From NCBI GenBank assembly GCA_001897525.1, contig MKTB01000010.1:90794-154793 (forward strand): a stretch of 64,000 bases of DNA, written 5' to 3'. Both the position numbers and the translations under genes were made by a program. The notes beneath the pieces are model-generated. The model did no database searches and was not told the DNA's origin. It saw only the letters and a list, made by a program, of their open reading frames with translations. This document shows, one piece after another, positions 49,119 through 56,533 of this stretch. This stretch comes from Bacteroidetes bacterium 43-16. Its GTDB lineage: Bacteria; Bacteroidota; Bacteroidia; Chitinophagales; Chitinophagaceae. Position 1 is the stretch's first letter. The number at the start of each line of letters is the position of its first letter.

Positions 49119-50486
49119 CTAGATCTTTTCTGTTTTAAGCCGGTTGTAAAGCGTTTTACGATCTATACCCAGGTAATTGGCCGCTTTACTTTTATTATAA
49201 TTAGAGATCCTGAGTGCCTCTTCAATTTCTTTTAAAGTGATATCCCTCGGTTTTTTATACTTTAAAGAAGAGATAGCGGCACTTTGTTCCTCCCAGGGCT
49301 CATCTTCATAATGTACAATTTCATCCGGCAGACAATTCAGATTGATCGCTGTATGATCAGGACAAAGCAGGCAGGCCCTGCGGATGATATTTTTCAATTC
49401 GCGGATATTGCCCGGCCAGTGGTAGTGCAGCAAAGCCTCCAGGGCAGGGGCTTCAGGAGCCTGTACATGTTTATCCAGTTCTACATTCGTATCTGCCAGG
49501 AACTGTTCTATGAACAAAGGCAGGTCTTCCTGCCGGTTGCGTAATGCAGGCACCACGATCTCAAATTCATTCAACCTGTGGTACAGGTCCTCCCTGAATT
49601 TTCCATTTTTAACCGCTGCAGACAGGTGCTCATTAGAAGCCACGATAATCCTCGTGTGCACGGGAATATCTTCTGTACCACCCAGGCGGTGAATTTTCCG
49701 CTCCTGTATGGCCCGCAGTAAAAATCCCTGTACCTCATAATCCAGGTTGCCGATCTCATCCAGGAAAAGCGTTCCATTATGCGCCAGTTCAAATGCACCT
49801 GTTTTCCTGGCTACCGCACCGGTGAAGCTACCTTTCTCATGGCCAAAGAGCTCACTCAATGCCAGCTCTTTGGATAAGCAACCACAATCTACTGCAATAT
49901 AAGGAGCGGCCTCACCCTGTGACCTCGCCACTTCACGGGCTACCGATTCTTTACCCGTTCCCGTTTCCCCATACACTATTACACTAAAAGAGGTAGGTCC
50001 TACGAGGTCTATCTGATGATACATCTGTTGTGCCACTGCACTAAGCCCTTTTACATAGCTATGCTGGGTTAATACAATCCTGTCTTTTTCTCTTTTTTCT
50101 TTTATCGGCTCCGGCTGCACGGTATCCTGCTGATCCTTTACTTGTAGCAGTGTTTGAGTCAACTGCTCCAGGGGAAAAGGCCGGTTGAAACAACTGTACA
50201 ATCCTTCACGCATCAGTTCCATAGCCGTATGTAATTGTATATGATCACTGATGACGATAATTGCAGCACCTCCGGCACTTTGTTGTAGCTGTGCAACGAT
50301 CTGTAAAGGGCAAGACTTGTTCAATAAGGGCAGGCAACAAATAACCGCATCAAACATAGTGCTATCCAGTATTAACGCTGCATCTTCCAGGCTCTGGCAC
50401 TCTTGAGTAAACATATCAGATTCCTTAAGCTTTTTGCCCAGAAATCCAATGTAATTGTGGTCGTTGCCGATCATTAATACTTTCAT
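49119..50486 (-). CDS. sigma-54-dependent NtrC-family activator with degenerate receiver
   Basis: 455 residues. The receiver-like domain (~1-125) has VICCLPLL where a phospho-acceptor Asp would be (normally LLDxxLP) and lacks the DD pair (MIGNDHN), so it is probably not phosphorylated in the usual way. AAA+ domain (~150-380): [11 protein letters not shown] (Walker A), sigma-54 contact loop [17 protein letters not shown] (Walker B) and [11 protein letters not shown] (Arg finger region). Fis-type HTH (~410-455): [29 protein letters not shown] with NKSKAA turn. No kinase gene is adjacent. The nearby -24/-12 elements are likely targets. Confidence 0.9.
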   Translation of the reverse strand: MKVLMIGNDHNYIGFLGKKLKESDMFTQECQSLEDAALILDSTMFDAVICCLPLLNKSCPLQIVAQLQQSAGGAAIIVISDHIQLHTAMELMREGLYSCFNRPFPLEQLTQTLLQVKDQQDTVQPEPIKEKREKDRIVLTQHSYVKGLSAVAQQMYHQIDLVGPTSFSVIVYGETGTGKESVAREVARSQGEAAPYIAVDCGCLSKELALSELFGHEKGSFTGAVARKTGAFELAHNGTLFLDEIGNLDYEVQGFLLRAIQERKIHRLGGTEDIPVHTRIIVASNEHLSAAVKNGKFREDLYHRLNEFEIVVPALRNRQEDLPLFIEQFLADTNVELDKHVQAPEAPALEALLHYHWPGNIRELKNIIRRACLLCPDHTAINLNCLPDEIVHYEDEPWEEQSAAISSLKYKKPRDITLKEIEEALRISNYNKSKAANYLGIDRKTLYNRLKTEKI

Positions 50487-50811
50487 AAAAATCTAAATTT
50501 TTAAGTGATAATGTCCGCATACTAATTTGTAAACACTAAGGGATGTACAAGGTAAACCAATATATTGACAATTAGTGATAATTGATGTTAAACTGTTATT
50601 AACCTGTTATTTACAATTGTTGTTAAATAATCAAACCCTGCTCACATTCATGTTCCGTTAAAGGGTAACAAATATTTAATCAAGATCAATACAAAACAAC
50701 AAAGGGAAAAGCGATACGCTTACAAAGGAAGGAATGCTTTTTGCATAATAATATAGGAAGCACATCAATACATCTCTGGAAGCACATCAATACATCTCTA
50801 AATAAAAACTT
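50487..50811. promoter_or_regulatory. divergent regulatory region between the activator and SDR genes
   Basis: 325 bp, AT-rich, with repeated GTTATTAA / TGTTATT and ACAATTGT-type motifs around 50570-50630 that could be enhancer sites for the activator, and the -24/-12 element described separately. The direct repeat GGAAGCACATCAATACATCTCT occurs twice in close succession near 50756-50797, as a 23-bp tandem unit (first bases GGAAGCACATC). Confidence 0.4.
50730..50745 (+). promoter_or_regulatory. sigma-54 (-24/-12) promoter candidate before the SDR gene
   Basis: AGGAATGCTTTTTGCA: GG and GC are separated by exactly 10 nt and the -12 half is TTTGCA. It lies 66 bp upstream of the ATG at 50812. Confidence 0.55.
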
Positions 50812-51675
50812 ATGACAAAGAAAAAGATCATTAAGAATATACCGGGACAGGTACAAAAACAACAACCAGGCATTGAAAGCAGGATGAAACCCCAACCCTT
50901 ATCTGCACCAGGAGATAAGGCTACCGATAAAAAACTAAGGAACAAGGTTGCGATCATCAGTGGCGGGGATAGCGGCATAGGCAGGGCTACAGCACTGGAT
51001 TTTGTAAAAGAAGGCGCTACAGTAGTAATTGCTTACCTTAATGAAGACCAGGATGCAAAAGATACGGAAGCAATGATCGGGGAGATGGAAGGAATATGCC
51101 TCTTGCTGAAAGGCGATATCAGCAAACCTGCGTTTTGCAATAAAGTGGCAACAAAAACACTGGAAGCCTTCGGGCGTATAGATATAATAGTGAGCAATGC
51201 GGCCATACAATATGTTCAGGACGATTTTATGTCGATCACAAAAGAACAATTGGAGCGTACTTTTCAAACCAATGTTTTCGGGGCCTTTTACCTCACACAG
51301 GCCTGCCTGCCCCATCTCAAAGCAGGTGCCAGCATTATCTATACCAGTTCCGTTACTGCCTTCCGCGGCAGCCATCACCTGATCGACTATGCAGCTACCA
51401 AAGCAGCATTAATAGGATTATGCCGCTCCCTGTCAGCAGCGCTGGCCGATAAGAACATCCGGGTAAATGCAGTAGCTCCCGGTCCCATATGGACACCCCT
51501 CATTCCTGCAAGCTTTCCTAAAGATGAGGTGGCGACCTTTGGAAAAGATACCCCCATGAAGCGTTGCGGGCAACCCAATGAAGTAGCACCCTGCTTTACG
51601 TTCCTGGCTTCTGATGCTGCTTCTTATATCACAGGACAGGTCTTGCATCCAAACGGAGGAGAAATCATTGCTTAA
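50812..51675 (+). CDS. short-chain dehydrogenase/reductase (YghA-like stress oxidoreductase)
   Basis: 287 residues. A Lys/Gln-rich N-terminal extension (~1-43) precedes the Rossmann core: ISGGDSGIGRATA (TGxxxGIG), SNAAIQY (NNAG variant), SSVTAF with catalytic Ser, and YAATKAA (Tyr and Lys). RVNAVAPGPIWTPLIPA and ASYITGQVLHPNGGEI complete a classical SDR. The N-terminal extension and the context are typical of general-stress SDRs related to YghA and YhxC/D. Cofactor and substrate unknown. DUF6496 follows 17 bp later. Confidence 0.88.
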   Translation: MTKKKIIKNIPGQVQKQQPGIESRMKPQPLSAPGDKATDKKLRNKVAIISGGDSGIGRATALDFVKEGATVVIAYLNEDQDAKDTEAMIGEMEGICLLLKGDISKPAFCNKVATKTLEAFGRIDIIVSNAAIQYVQDDFMSITKEQLERTFQTNVFGAFYLTQACLPHLKAGASIIYTSSVTAFRGSHHLIDYAATKAALIGLCRSLSAALADKNIRVNAVAPGPIWTPLIPASFPKDEVATFGKDTPMKRCGQPNEVAPCFTFLASDAASYITGQVLHPNGGEIIA

Positions 51676-51692
51676 TCTAAAAAATCATTATT

Positions 51693-51908
51693 ATGTCTAA
51701 ATCATCAAAACTCGCAAGCAAAAAAGTAGCAGCAGCTATGCACGAAATGAAAGAAGGCAAGCTAAAAACCGGTACCGGTAAAAAAGTGACCGATCCTAAA
51801 CAGGCTATAGCCATAGGCCTTTCAGAAGCACGGGAAGCCGGTGCAGCTATTCCTGATAAAAGTACGGCAAAGAAAAGCAACGCTAAAAAGAAAACAGATA
51901 AAAAATAA
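51693..51908 (+). CDS. DUF6496 domain protein
   Basis: 71 residues, very basic. The motif VAAAMHEMKEGKLKTGTGKK followed by VTDPKQAIAIGLSEAREAGAAIP is the complete DUF6496 domain, and the tail is Lys/Ala/Ser-rich. Histone-like or nucleic-acid-binding behaviour is suggested by charge only. Probably in one transcript with the SDR gene upstream (17 bp). Confidence 0.85.
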   Translation: MSKSSKLASKKVAAAMHEMKEGKLKTGTGKKVTDPKQAIAIGLSEAREAGAAIPDKSTAKKSNAKKKTDKK

Positions 51909-51937
51909 GACAAGCTGCTTTGTAGAAATTCAACATC

Positions 51938-52081
51938 ATGTCAACATCAGCTTTCCCGTATTGGGGAAACAAAAACAATTCATCACACCCGGTAGAAAGT
52001 GCAGACAGCTCAGTAGCAGCAGCTAAACAAAGTTACAAACAACTGATAATCAATTCAATTAACAGTATTTTAAAAGATTAA
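51938..52081 (+). CDS. 47-residue hypothetical protein
   Basis: Short frame MSTSAFPYWGNKNNSSHPV... ending INSILKD at the TAA 52079-52081. No known family. It is 29 bp downstream of DUF6496 and could share its transcript. Real coding is plausible but unproven; the sigma-54 element for the next gene begins 9 bp after it. Confidence 0.4.
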   Translation: MSTSAFPYWGNKNNSSHPVESADSSVAAAKQSYKQLIINSINSILKD

Positions 52082-52090
52082 GCGCGGTGA

Positions 52091-52106
52091 TGGCATTCAA
52101 TTTGCA
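52091..52106 (+). promoter_or_regulatory. sigma-54 (-24/-12) promoter candidate before the lmo0937-type gene
   Basis: TGGCATTCAATTTGCA: five of six bases of TGGCAC, N5, then full TTGCA, with the required 10 nt between GG and GC. It is 78 bp upstream of the ATG at 52185. The best match in the window. Confidence 0.7.
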
Positions 52107-52178
52107 ACATAACTATTAAAGATTCAACAGAAGAATTTTAAGATAAAAGACAGTCATTTATTAATCACACAAAACTAA

Positions 52179-52355
<177 letters not shown>

Positions 52356-52410
52356 TCAAAAATATTTGTAAAAATTAAACACCATTTTCTAACTTAAAAA
52401 TTGAATTATT

Positions 52411-52611
52411 ATGAGCGCATTACAGGATAAGATCAAAGGAAACTGGAACCAGATGAAAGGTAACCTGAAACAAAAGTGGGCAGAGCTTACTGATGACGAG
52501 TTATTATATGAAGAAGGTAAAGAAGATGAAATGATCGGTAAAATTCAAAAGAAAACCGGAGAATCAAAAGAAGCGATCAATAAGTTTATTGAGGACATGA
52601 AATTTGACTAA
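52411..52611 (+). CDS. CsbD-family stress protein
   Basis: 66 residues. The complete CsbD signature is present: IKGNWNQMKGNLKQKWAELTDDEL, GKEDEMIGKIQKKTGESKEAI (split by the helix turn). CsbD-like proteins are small, helical and induced by general stress; biochemical role unknown. Terminator immediately downstream. Confidence 0.93.
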   Translation: MSALQDKIKGNWNQMKGNLKQKWAELTDDELLYEEGKEDEMIGKIQKKTGESKEAINKFIEDMKFD

Positions 52612-52631
52612 TCTTTGATTATCTATAATAG

Positions 52632-52670
52632 AAACGGTCGGAACCATTATGGCTTCCGGCCGTTTTGCTT
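52632..52670 (+). terminator. terminator after csbD
   Basis: AAACGGTCGGAA pairs with TTCCGGCCGTTT (one G:T-type mismatch position) around a 10-nt loop and is followed by a T-rich stretch. Confidence 0.75.
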
Positions 52671-52816
52671 TTCTTTAAACTATAGGGATTCCACTACAGT
52701 TCCCCATCTCAATTCTACAACAATAGTACCCATACTCCAATAAGTAAAAATAAGTCGCAGCCTAAAACCCTTTCATAACAAGGCTTTCGGCATTTTAACT
52801 TAATTTATACTTGCTG

Positions 52817-52832
52817 TGGAATAGCATTTGCA
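52817..52832 (+). promoter_or_regulatory. sigma-54 (-24/-12) promoter candidate before the PA2169-type gene
   Basis: TGGAATAGCATTTGCA: GG-10-GC spacing with a full TTTGCA -12 half, 80 bp upstream of the ATG at 52913. The other bases between the csbD terminator and this gene (52671-52912) hold nothing else recognised. Confidence 0.6.
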
Positions 52833-52912
52833 AGTAATTAACCAAACGATGATGGTAAGTAAAGCATATCATAATCGAGGTACACATTTCTAAACTTAAA
52901 TACTTATTAGTC

Positions 52913-53368
52913 ATGCAACACGAAAATCAAATTGAAGTATTGAACGATCTGATCAGGATTAACAATGACCGTATTGAAGGTTATAAGAAAGCAGCGGAGC
53001 AATTAAAAGATGAGCGCTCGCGCCTGATCCCGCTGTTTGACCAGCTGCAAACCGAAAGCCAGACAAACACGACACATCTTAAAAATGAAGTACTGCGCCT
53101 GGGTGGCGATCCCGATCAGGGCACCACTACCGGCGGCAAGATCTATCGCGCCTGGATGGACGTAAAAGCAACCTTTGGTGGAGATAACCCGGAAAGTGTG
53201 CTCATGTCCTGCGAAGGTGGAGAAGATGCTGCGAAACGTGCTTACAGCAGTGCCCTTGAATCCGGGGATCTTGGAGATTCTCTGCCCCTGGTTACCGAGC
53301 AAAGAAATGCACAGCTACAGTCTCATGACCAGGTAAAAATGCTAAGAGACCAATATAAAAATTCATAA
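52913..53368 (+). CDS. PA2169-family four-helix-bundle protein (DUF2383)
   Basis: 151 residues. Ferritin-like helices: VLNDLIRINNDRIEGYKKAAEQL, LIPLFDQLQTESQTN, LRLGGDPDQGTTTGGKIYRAWMD and CEGGEDAAKRAYSSAL with ALESGDLGDSL. It matches the PA2169 family throughout, with E/H residues at the positions expected for metal or helix contact. Function unknown; members cluster with CsbD and other stress genes, as here. It has its own sigma-54-like promoter. Confidence 0.88.
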   Translation: MQHENQIEVLNDLIRINNDRIEGYKKAAEQLKDERSRLIPLFDQLQTESQTNTTHLKNEVLRLGGDPDQGTTTGGKIYRAWMDVKATFGGDNPESVLMSCEGGEDAAKRAYSSALESGDLGDSLPLVTEQRNAQLQSHDQVKMLRDQYKNS

Positions 53369-53491
53369 GCATCATAAGTAATAGCGATTAATTACTATGT
53401 TCAAAAACCTGCCACTATTGAAAAAGAACAGATGAGCAAAAGGCTTTGAAAGTATAGTATCAAAATTAAATCACTCCTAAAATGTAATGTT

Positions 53492-53848
53492 ATGGAAAAT
53501 TCAGAAGAGCAAATGTTTCCGGGCGAGATGCGCACCTTAAGCGAAGTATTGGAGAAATTGAAAGGAAAGGGTTATGACAATGAACTTACATTTTCTGATC
53601 ATGGTAAATTGCAGGGAATGGGCAATGTATATAATCCGGAAGATCTGACGATTATTAAAATTTTCAGGTTTGAAGGAATGTCCGACCCGGCAGATAACTC
53701 GGCCATTTACCTGATCAGGGACAAAGAAGGCGGCACCGGTTATGTAATGGATTCTTACGGTATGTATTCAGATCACCAGGGCACCGGCTTTGATGAATTC
53801 CTGAAACAGATCCCCGTAGATGACGGTGATGACTGGAAAAATAAATAA
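53492..53848 (+). CDS. conserved small protein of unknown function
   Basis: 118 residues, acidic, cytoplasmic. Begins MENSEEQMFPGEMRTLSEVLEKLKGKGY and continues FSDHGKLQGMGNVYNPEDLTIIKIFRFEGMSDP and AIYLIRDKEGGTGYVMDSYG. It resembles short Bacteroidota proteins that databases often label PRPP synthetase, but it is far too short for that enzyme and has none of its motifs. Expected among stress genes from context only. Confidence 0.65.
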   Translation: MENSEEQMFPGEMRTLSEVLEKLKGKGYDNELTFSDHGKLQGMGNVYNPEDLTIIKIFRFEGMSDPADNSAIYLIRDKEGGTGYVMDSYGMYSDHQGTGFDEFLKQIPVDDGDDWKNK

Positions 53849-53892
53849 ACAATAGTGACACAAGAGTGTCCACTGTTTCAAAACTATAAATG

Positions 53893-54001
53893 TGTTCAAA
53901 AGGAGGATGATTTACGTAGAGCTGTTCAAGGGAAACAAGCATTGCATACCCACTTCTCATATCCGTCCCTTAATACCCTTACAGATCCTCCTTTTTGAAC
54001 A
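53893..54001. other. 109-bp element bounded by a 16-17-bp inverted repeat; possible structured RNA
   Basis: TGTTCAAAAGGAGGAT (53893-53908) is complementary, except for one extra A, to ATCCTCCTTTTTGAACA (53985-54001). The ~76 bp inside carry no gene. A terminator at 54059-54094 follows. Could be a small RNA or a short non-autonomous inverted-repeat element; no target-site duplication was recognised. Confidence 0.4.
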
Positions 54002-54058
54002 TAATACTTTATTCTTATAGAGGTAAGATCAGTATCACACAGTAGTTCCATCAAGAAG

Positions 54059-54094
54059 AGGCGGTCGCTCCTGTTATGGGAAGCCGCCTTTTTT
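54059..54094 (+). terminator. rho-independent terminator
   Basis: AGGCGG pairs with CCGCCT, followed by a run of six T. It ends either the small gene at 53492 or a transcript covering the 53893-54001 element. Confidence 0.7.
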
Positions 54095-54154
54095 CTAAAG
54101 CTGATTGATCAACTATAGAACATAAATATGGAACAAAACATTAAAATAAATATT

Positions 54155-54436
54155 ATGAAAAACTATTTGAGTGTAACAGCGATCGTACTGGCCAGCTTTT
54201 GTTTTGCCGGCAGCATCGCCAAAGAACGAACGGCAACTATATCTATACCGGAAAACCTGGACCGGGAATGGATCAACGAACAGGATACGGTTAGAGCCAC
54301 CCCTATGCCTGTCCCTAATCAGAAAAGAGACATGGGCGATACCAGCCGTATGATGAGGCAGGACAGGAGAACAGATACTACATTTGTACCGCCTATAGAT
54401 ACCCACAAGGTACCTGCACAAAAAAGACAGCGGTAA
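54155..54436 (+). CDS. small secreted peptide, paralogue of 47456-47734
   Basis: 93 residues from MKNYLSVTAIVLASF, chosen over an ATG nine codons upstream because it begins the signal peptide directly. Signal ~1-21 (ending FAG-S), then a polar disordered chain with QDTVRATPMPVPNQKRD and RTDTTFVPPIDTHKVP. It shares these landmarks with the peptide at 47456. No domain recognised. Terminator follows. Confidence 0.65.
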   Translation: MKNYLSVTAIVLASFCFAGSIAKERTATISIPENLDREWINEQDTVRATPMPVPNQKRDMGDTSRMMRQDRRTDTTFVPPIDTHKVPAQKRQR

Positions 54437-54458
54437 TGCAGTACCGTAAATTAAAGAG

Positions 54459-54493
54459 CAAAGCATCCATAATGATTATGGATGCTTTGTTAT
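54459..54493. terminator. bidirectional terminator between convergent genes
   Basis: CAAAGCATCCATAAT and its exact complement form the stem with essentially no unpaired loop beyond a G; AT-rich flanks on both sides. Confidence 0.75.
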
Positions 54494-54511
54494 TTAGAAG
54501 GCCACTAAAAA

Positions 54512-55189
54512 TTACCCGACATATTTAGTATTGATAGCTTTGGTCCATTCCTCTTTTCCGCATCGCTTACAATGACCCTGTGTGTCCTTGGCCGTTTGAG
54601 CAATATTACCGCAAAACATGCAGGCGAATGGACCGCTCCCCTCTTCTGGTTGAACCTTTTTATAAGCATTCGGAAACAAGGGAAGCCCATAGCGGATCTC
54701 CTGGTCTTCATACCGCAAGAGGCTCATTGAACCATCCACTTCCAGCAAGGCCAGCCTCACCTGCCCCAGGTGCTCTACCGACTGGTTGCGCAGTTCAGAA
54801 AAAAATTCATTCTGAGAAAAGTCTGCATTACGATTACCCTCAATGCTGAACATACCTTCTTCCACTATGATCATGGCTTTCCCCTCCAGCAAATGCGTCA
54901 GCTTGTCGGACTTGGAAGCCGCCCAGGTGATGAACTTGTATAAAACAATCACCGAAAAAAGTACCACAACCGAGTAGATCACCGGGATCTCTTCCTGGAA
55001 CATAGGATCGCCTGCTGCAGAACCCAGGCCGAGGATAATAGCCACCTCAAACAAAGTAAGCTGGCGCACACCTCTCCTCCCCGAAAGCCGGAGTACAATA
55101 AGGATCAGCAGGAACATCAATATGGTACGGGCAAAGATCTCTACCAGGAAATCCAGTTGCGCGCCATCAAGTAATAACTTTTCAAACAT
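54512..55189 (-). CDS. DUF421 (YetF-like) membrane protein with C-terminal zinc ribbon
   Basis: 225 residues. Three N-terminal membrane spans (residues ~15-110: TILMFLLILIVLRLSGRRG, LTLFEVAIILGLGSAAGD, PVIYSVVVLFSVIVLYKFI) carry the DUF421 core GRRGVRQLTLFE. The cytoplasmic part (GKAMIIVEEGMFS, ELRNQSVEHLGQVRLALLEVDGSMSLL) is the YetF_C domain. The last ~35 residues add CMFCGN and CKRCGKE, a CxxC-x15-CxxC zinc ribbon or rubredoxin-like knuckle that ordinary YetF proteins lack. YetF relatives are stress-linked, function unsettled. Confidence 0.85.
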   Translation of the reverse strand: MFEKLLLDGAQLDFLVEIFARTILMFLLILIVLRLSGRRGVRQLTLFEVAIILGLGSAAGDPMFQEEIPVIYSVVVLFSVIVLYKFITWAASKSDKLTHLLEGKAMIIVEEGMFSIEGNRNADFSQNEFFSELRNQSVEHLGQVRLALLEVDGSMSLLRYEDQEIRYGLPLFPNAYKKVQPEEGSGPFACMFCGNIAQTAKDTQGHCKRCGKEEWTKAINTKYVG

Positions 55190-55636
55190 ATCTATGAGGT
55201 CTTATTTTATTAATGAAATGCAGGTATTGAATGATTACCTAAAAGTAAATTAAAAAGGGTTTATATAAAATAAATAATACTCCAAAATATAAAGACCGGG
55301 ATACACGTTTTGTTGTGGAAATTTCCCCAAACAACAAATCGGGCGATTGAAAAAGTTCAATCAGTCTCTATCAGTATTACCCGATTATTATTGGTAAAGT
55401 TAATTTACTGCTATATTAACCTTCAATATGCACCTGAGACAAGCGCGCATTAAAAAATTATGATTACACAAAGATTCCTCATACTATTAATGGACCGGAA
55501 TTTGAACTAAAAAATATATGCTTTAAAGCAATAGACTACAACATTCAACGTTCATTACTAAAACAACACTCATGAAAAATCACAGAACAGCCCCTAGTAT
55601 AACCAGGGCACCCGAAAACTATAAAAATAAATCTGT
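55190..55636. other. 447-bp AT-rich intergenic region
   Basis: Nothing firm. TGGACCGGAATTTGAA (55491-55506) has the GG-10-G spacing of a sigma-54 promoter but GA in place of GC. A 26-codon frame from 55572 overlaps the next small gene and has no support. Confidence 0.3.
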
Positions 55637-55855
55637 ATGGAATTTTACTTAACAGAGGCATTTGTGATCATAGATTTATTGAACCAGGATACCTCCACTT
55701 ATATAAGAGTGACCATGTTTGAGGAACGACGTATCATACGTAATCATAAAAGCGAAAAAATTGTTTTTATCATGAAGGCCGAGATACTGAAAGAAGCTGT
55801 TTTCGGCCAGCTATGCACTAAAGGAGGTACCTTATGTGCTTATGGGCTTAACTAA
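55637..55855 (+). CDS. 72-residue hypothetical protein
   Basis: Frame MEFYLTEAFVIIDLLNQDTS... to CTKGGTLCAYGLN. No known family, no signal peptide. It is the only reasonable frame between the DUF421 gene and the DNA-repair operon and ends 18 bp from the convergent pdeM stop. Coding is possible; confidence low. Confidence 0.35.
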   Translation: MEFYLTEAFVIIDLLNQDTSTYIRVTMFEERRIIRNHKSEKIVFIMKAEILKEAVFGQLCTKGGTLCAYGLN

Positions 55856-55873
55856 TCGCAGAGATCAAAACAC

Positions 55874-56533
55874 CTAACTCAGCTTTACTTCAAAAATGCC
55901 CGCTTCATAAAAGGCATAGCAAAGGGCCGGGCGTGGCATTGACCGCGTATCTGTCCCGGTAAACTTAGCAAAAGCAGGTAAAATAAGCTGGTGCTCACTA
56001 AGAACAAAACAAGGAAAATGCATGATCTTTTTTGTAGGCATCCTGAGGCCTACACCAGGATGCAGATGCCCGCTTACCGTATATCTTCCTGAATGATGCC
56101 CGGTGGGATGATGTATAAAATGTATGTCCTCTATCACCAATTCATCCGTTACAGCGCTTATGCCCAATTCAGACAAAAAGGAGTCAGCAATACGGTCATG
56201 ATTCCCTTTCACCAGTACAAATTTCTTATCCGGGAAACGGGCTATAAACTCCCGGAACAAGGCCACTTCATTATTGGCACCGGCATGGATCATATCCCCT
56301 ACGATCAATACTGTGCGCACTTCGAAAAAAAAGATCAATGTGGCTAATCGTTCCAGGTCATCTACACTTAACTGCATCGGCAGGCCGATACCGTTCTTCC
56401 GGAAATGTGCTGCTTTACCCAGGTGCAGATCGGAAAGGACCAGCATCTGCTGGGCTTCCCAGTACAGGGCACGCTGATTGGTCAATATAAACTGTGCCGT
56501 TCCGAAAAATACTTCTTGTTGCTTGATGATCAT
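55874..56533 (-). CDS. pdeM: ligase-associated DNA damage response phosphoesterase PdeM
   Basis: 219 residues. Metallophosphoesterase with complete metal motifs: LSDLHLGKAAHF (DxH), VGDMIHAG (GDxxH variant), KGNHDRI (GNHD), IHHPTGHHSGRYTVSGHLHPG (H then GHxH). The family (MPE) is an Mn-dependent endonuclease/phosphoesterase encoded with a ligase, a helicase and a nuclease. It is the last gene of that operon; its ATG overlaps the helicase stop by 4 bp. Confidence 0.92.
   Translation of the reverse strand: MIIKQQEVFFGTAQFILTNQRALYWEAQQMLVLSDLHLGKAAHFRKNGIGLPMQLSVDDLERLATLIFFFEVRTVLIVGDMIHAGANNEVALFREFIARFPDKKFVLVKGNHDRIADSFLSELGISAVTDELVIEDIHFIHHPTGHHSGRYTVSGHLHPGVGLRMPTKKIMHFPCFVLSEHQLILPAFAKFTGTDTRSMPRPALCYAFYEAGIFEVKLS

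Noticed and set aside
53492-53848. Possible PRPP synthetase
   Set aside because: At 118 residues it is about a third of that enzyme and has no ribose-phosphate or ATP-binding motif; such database labels are probably carried over by error.
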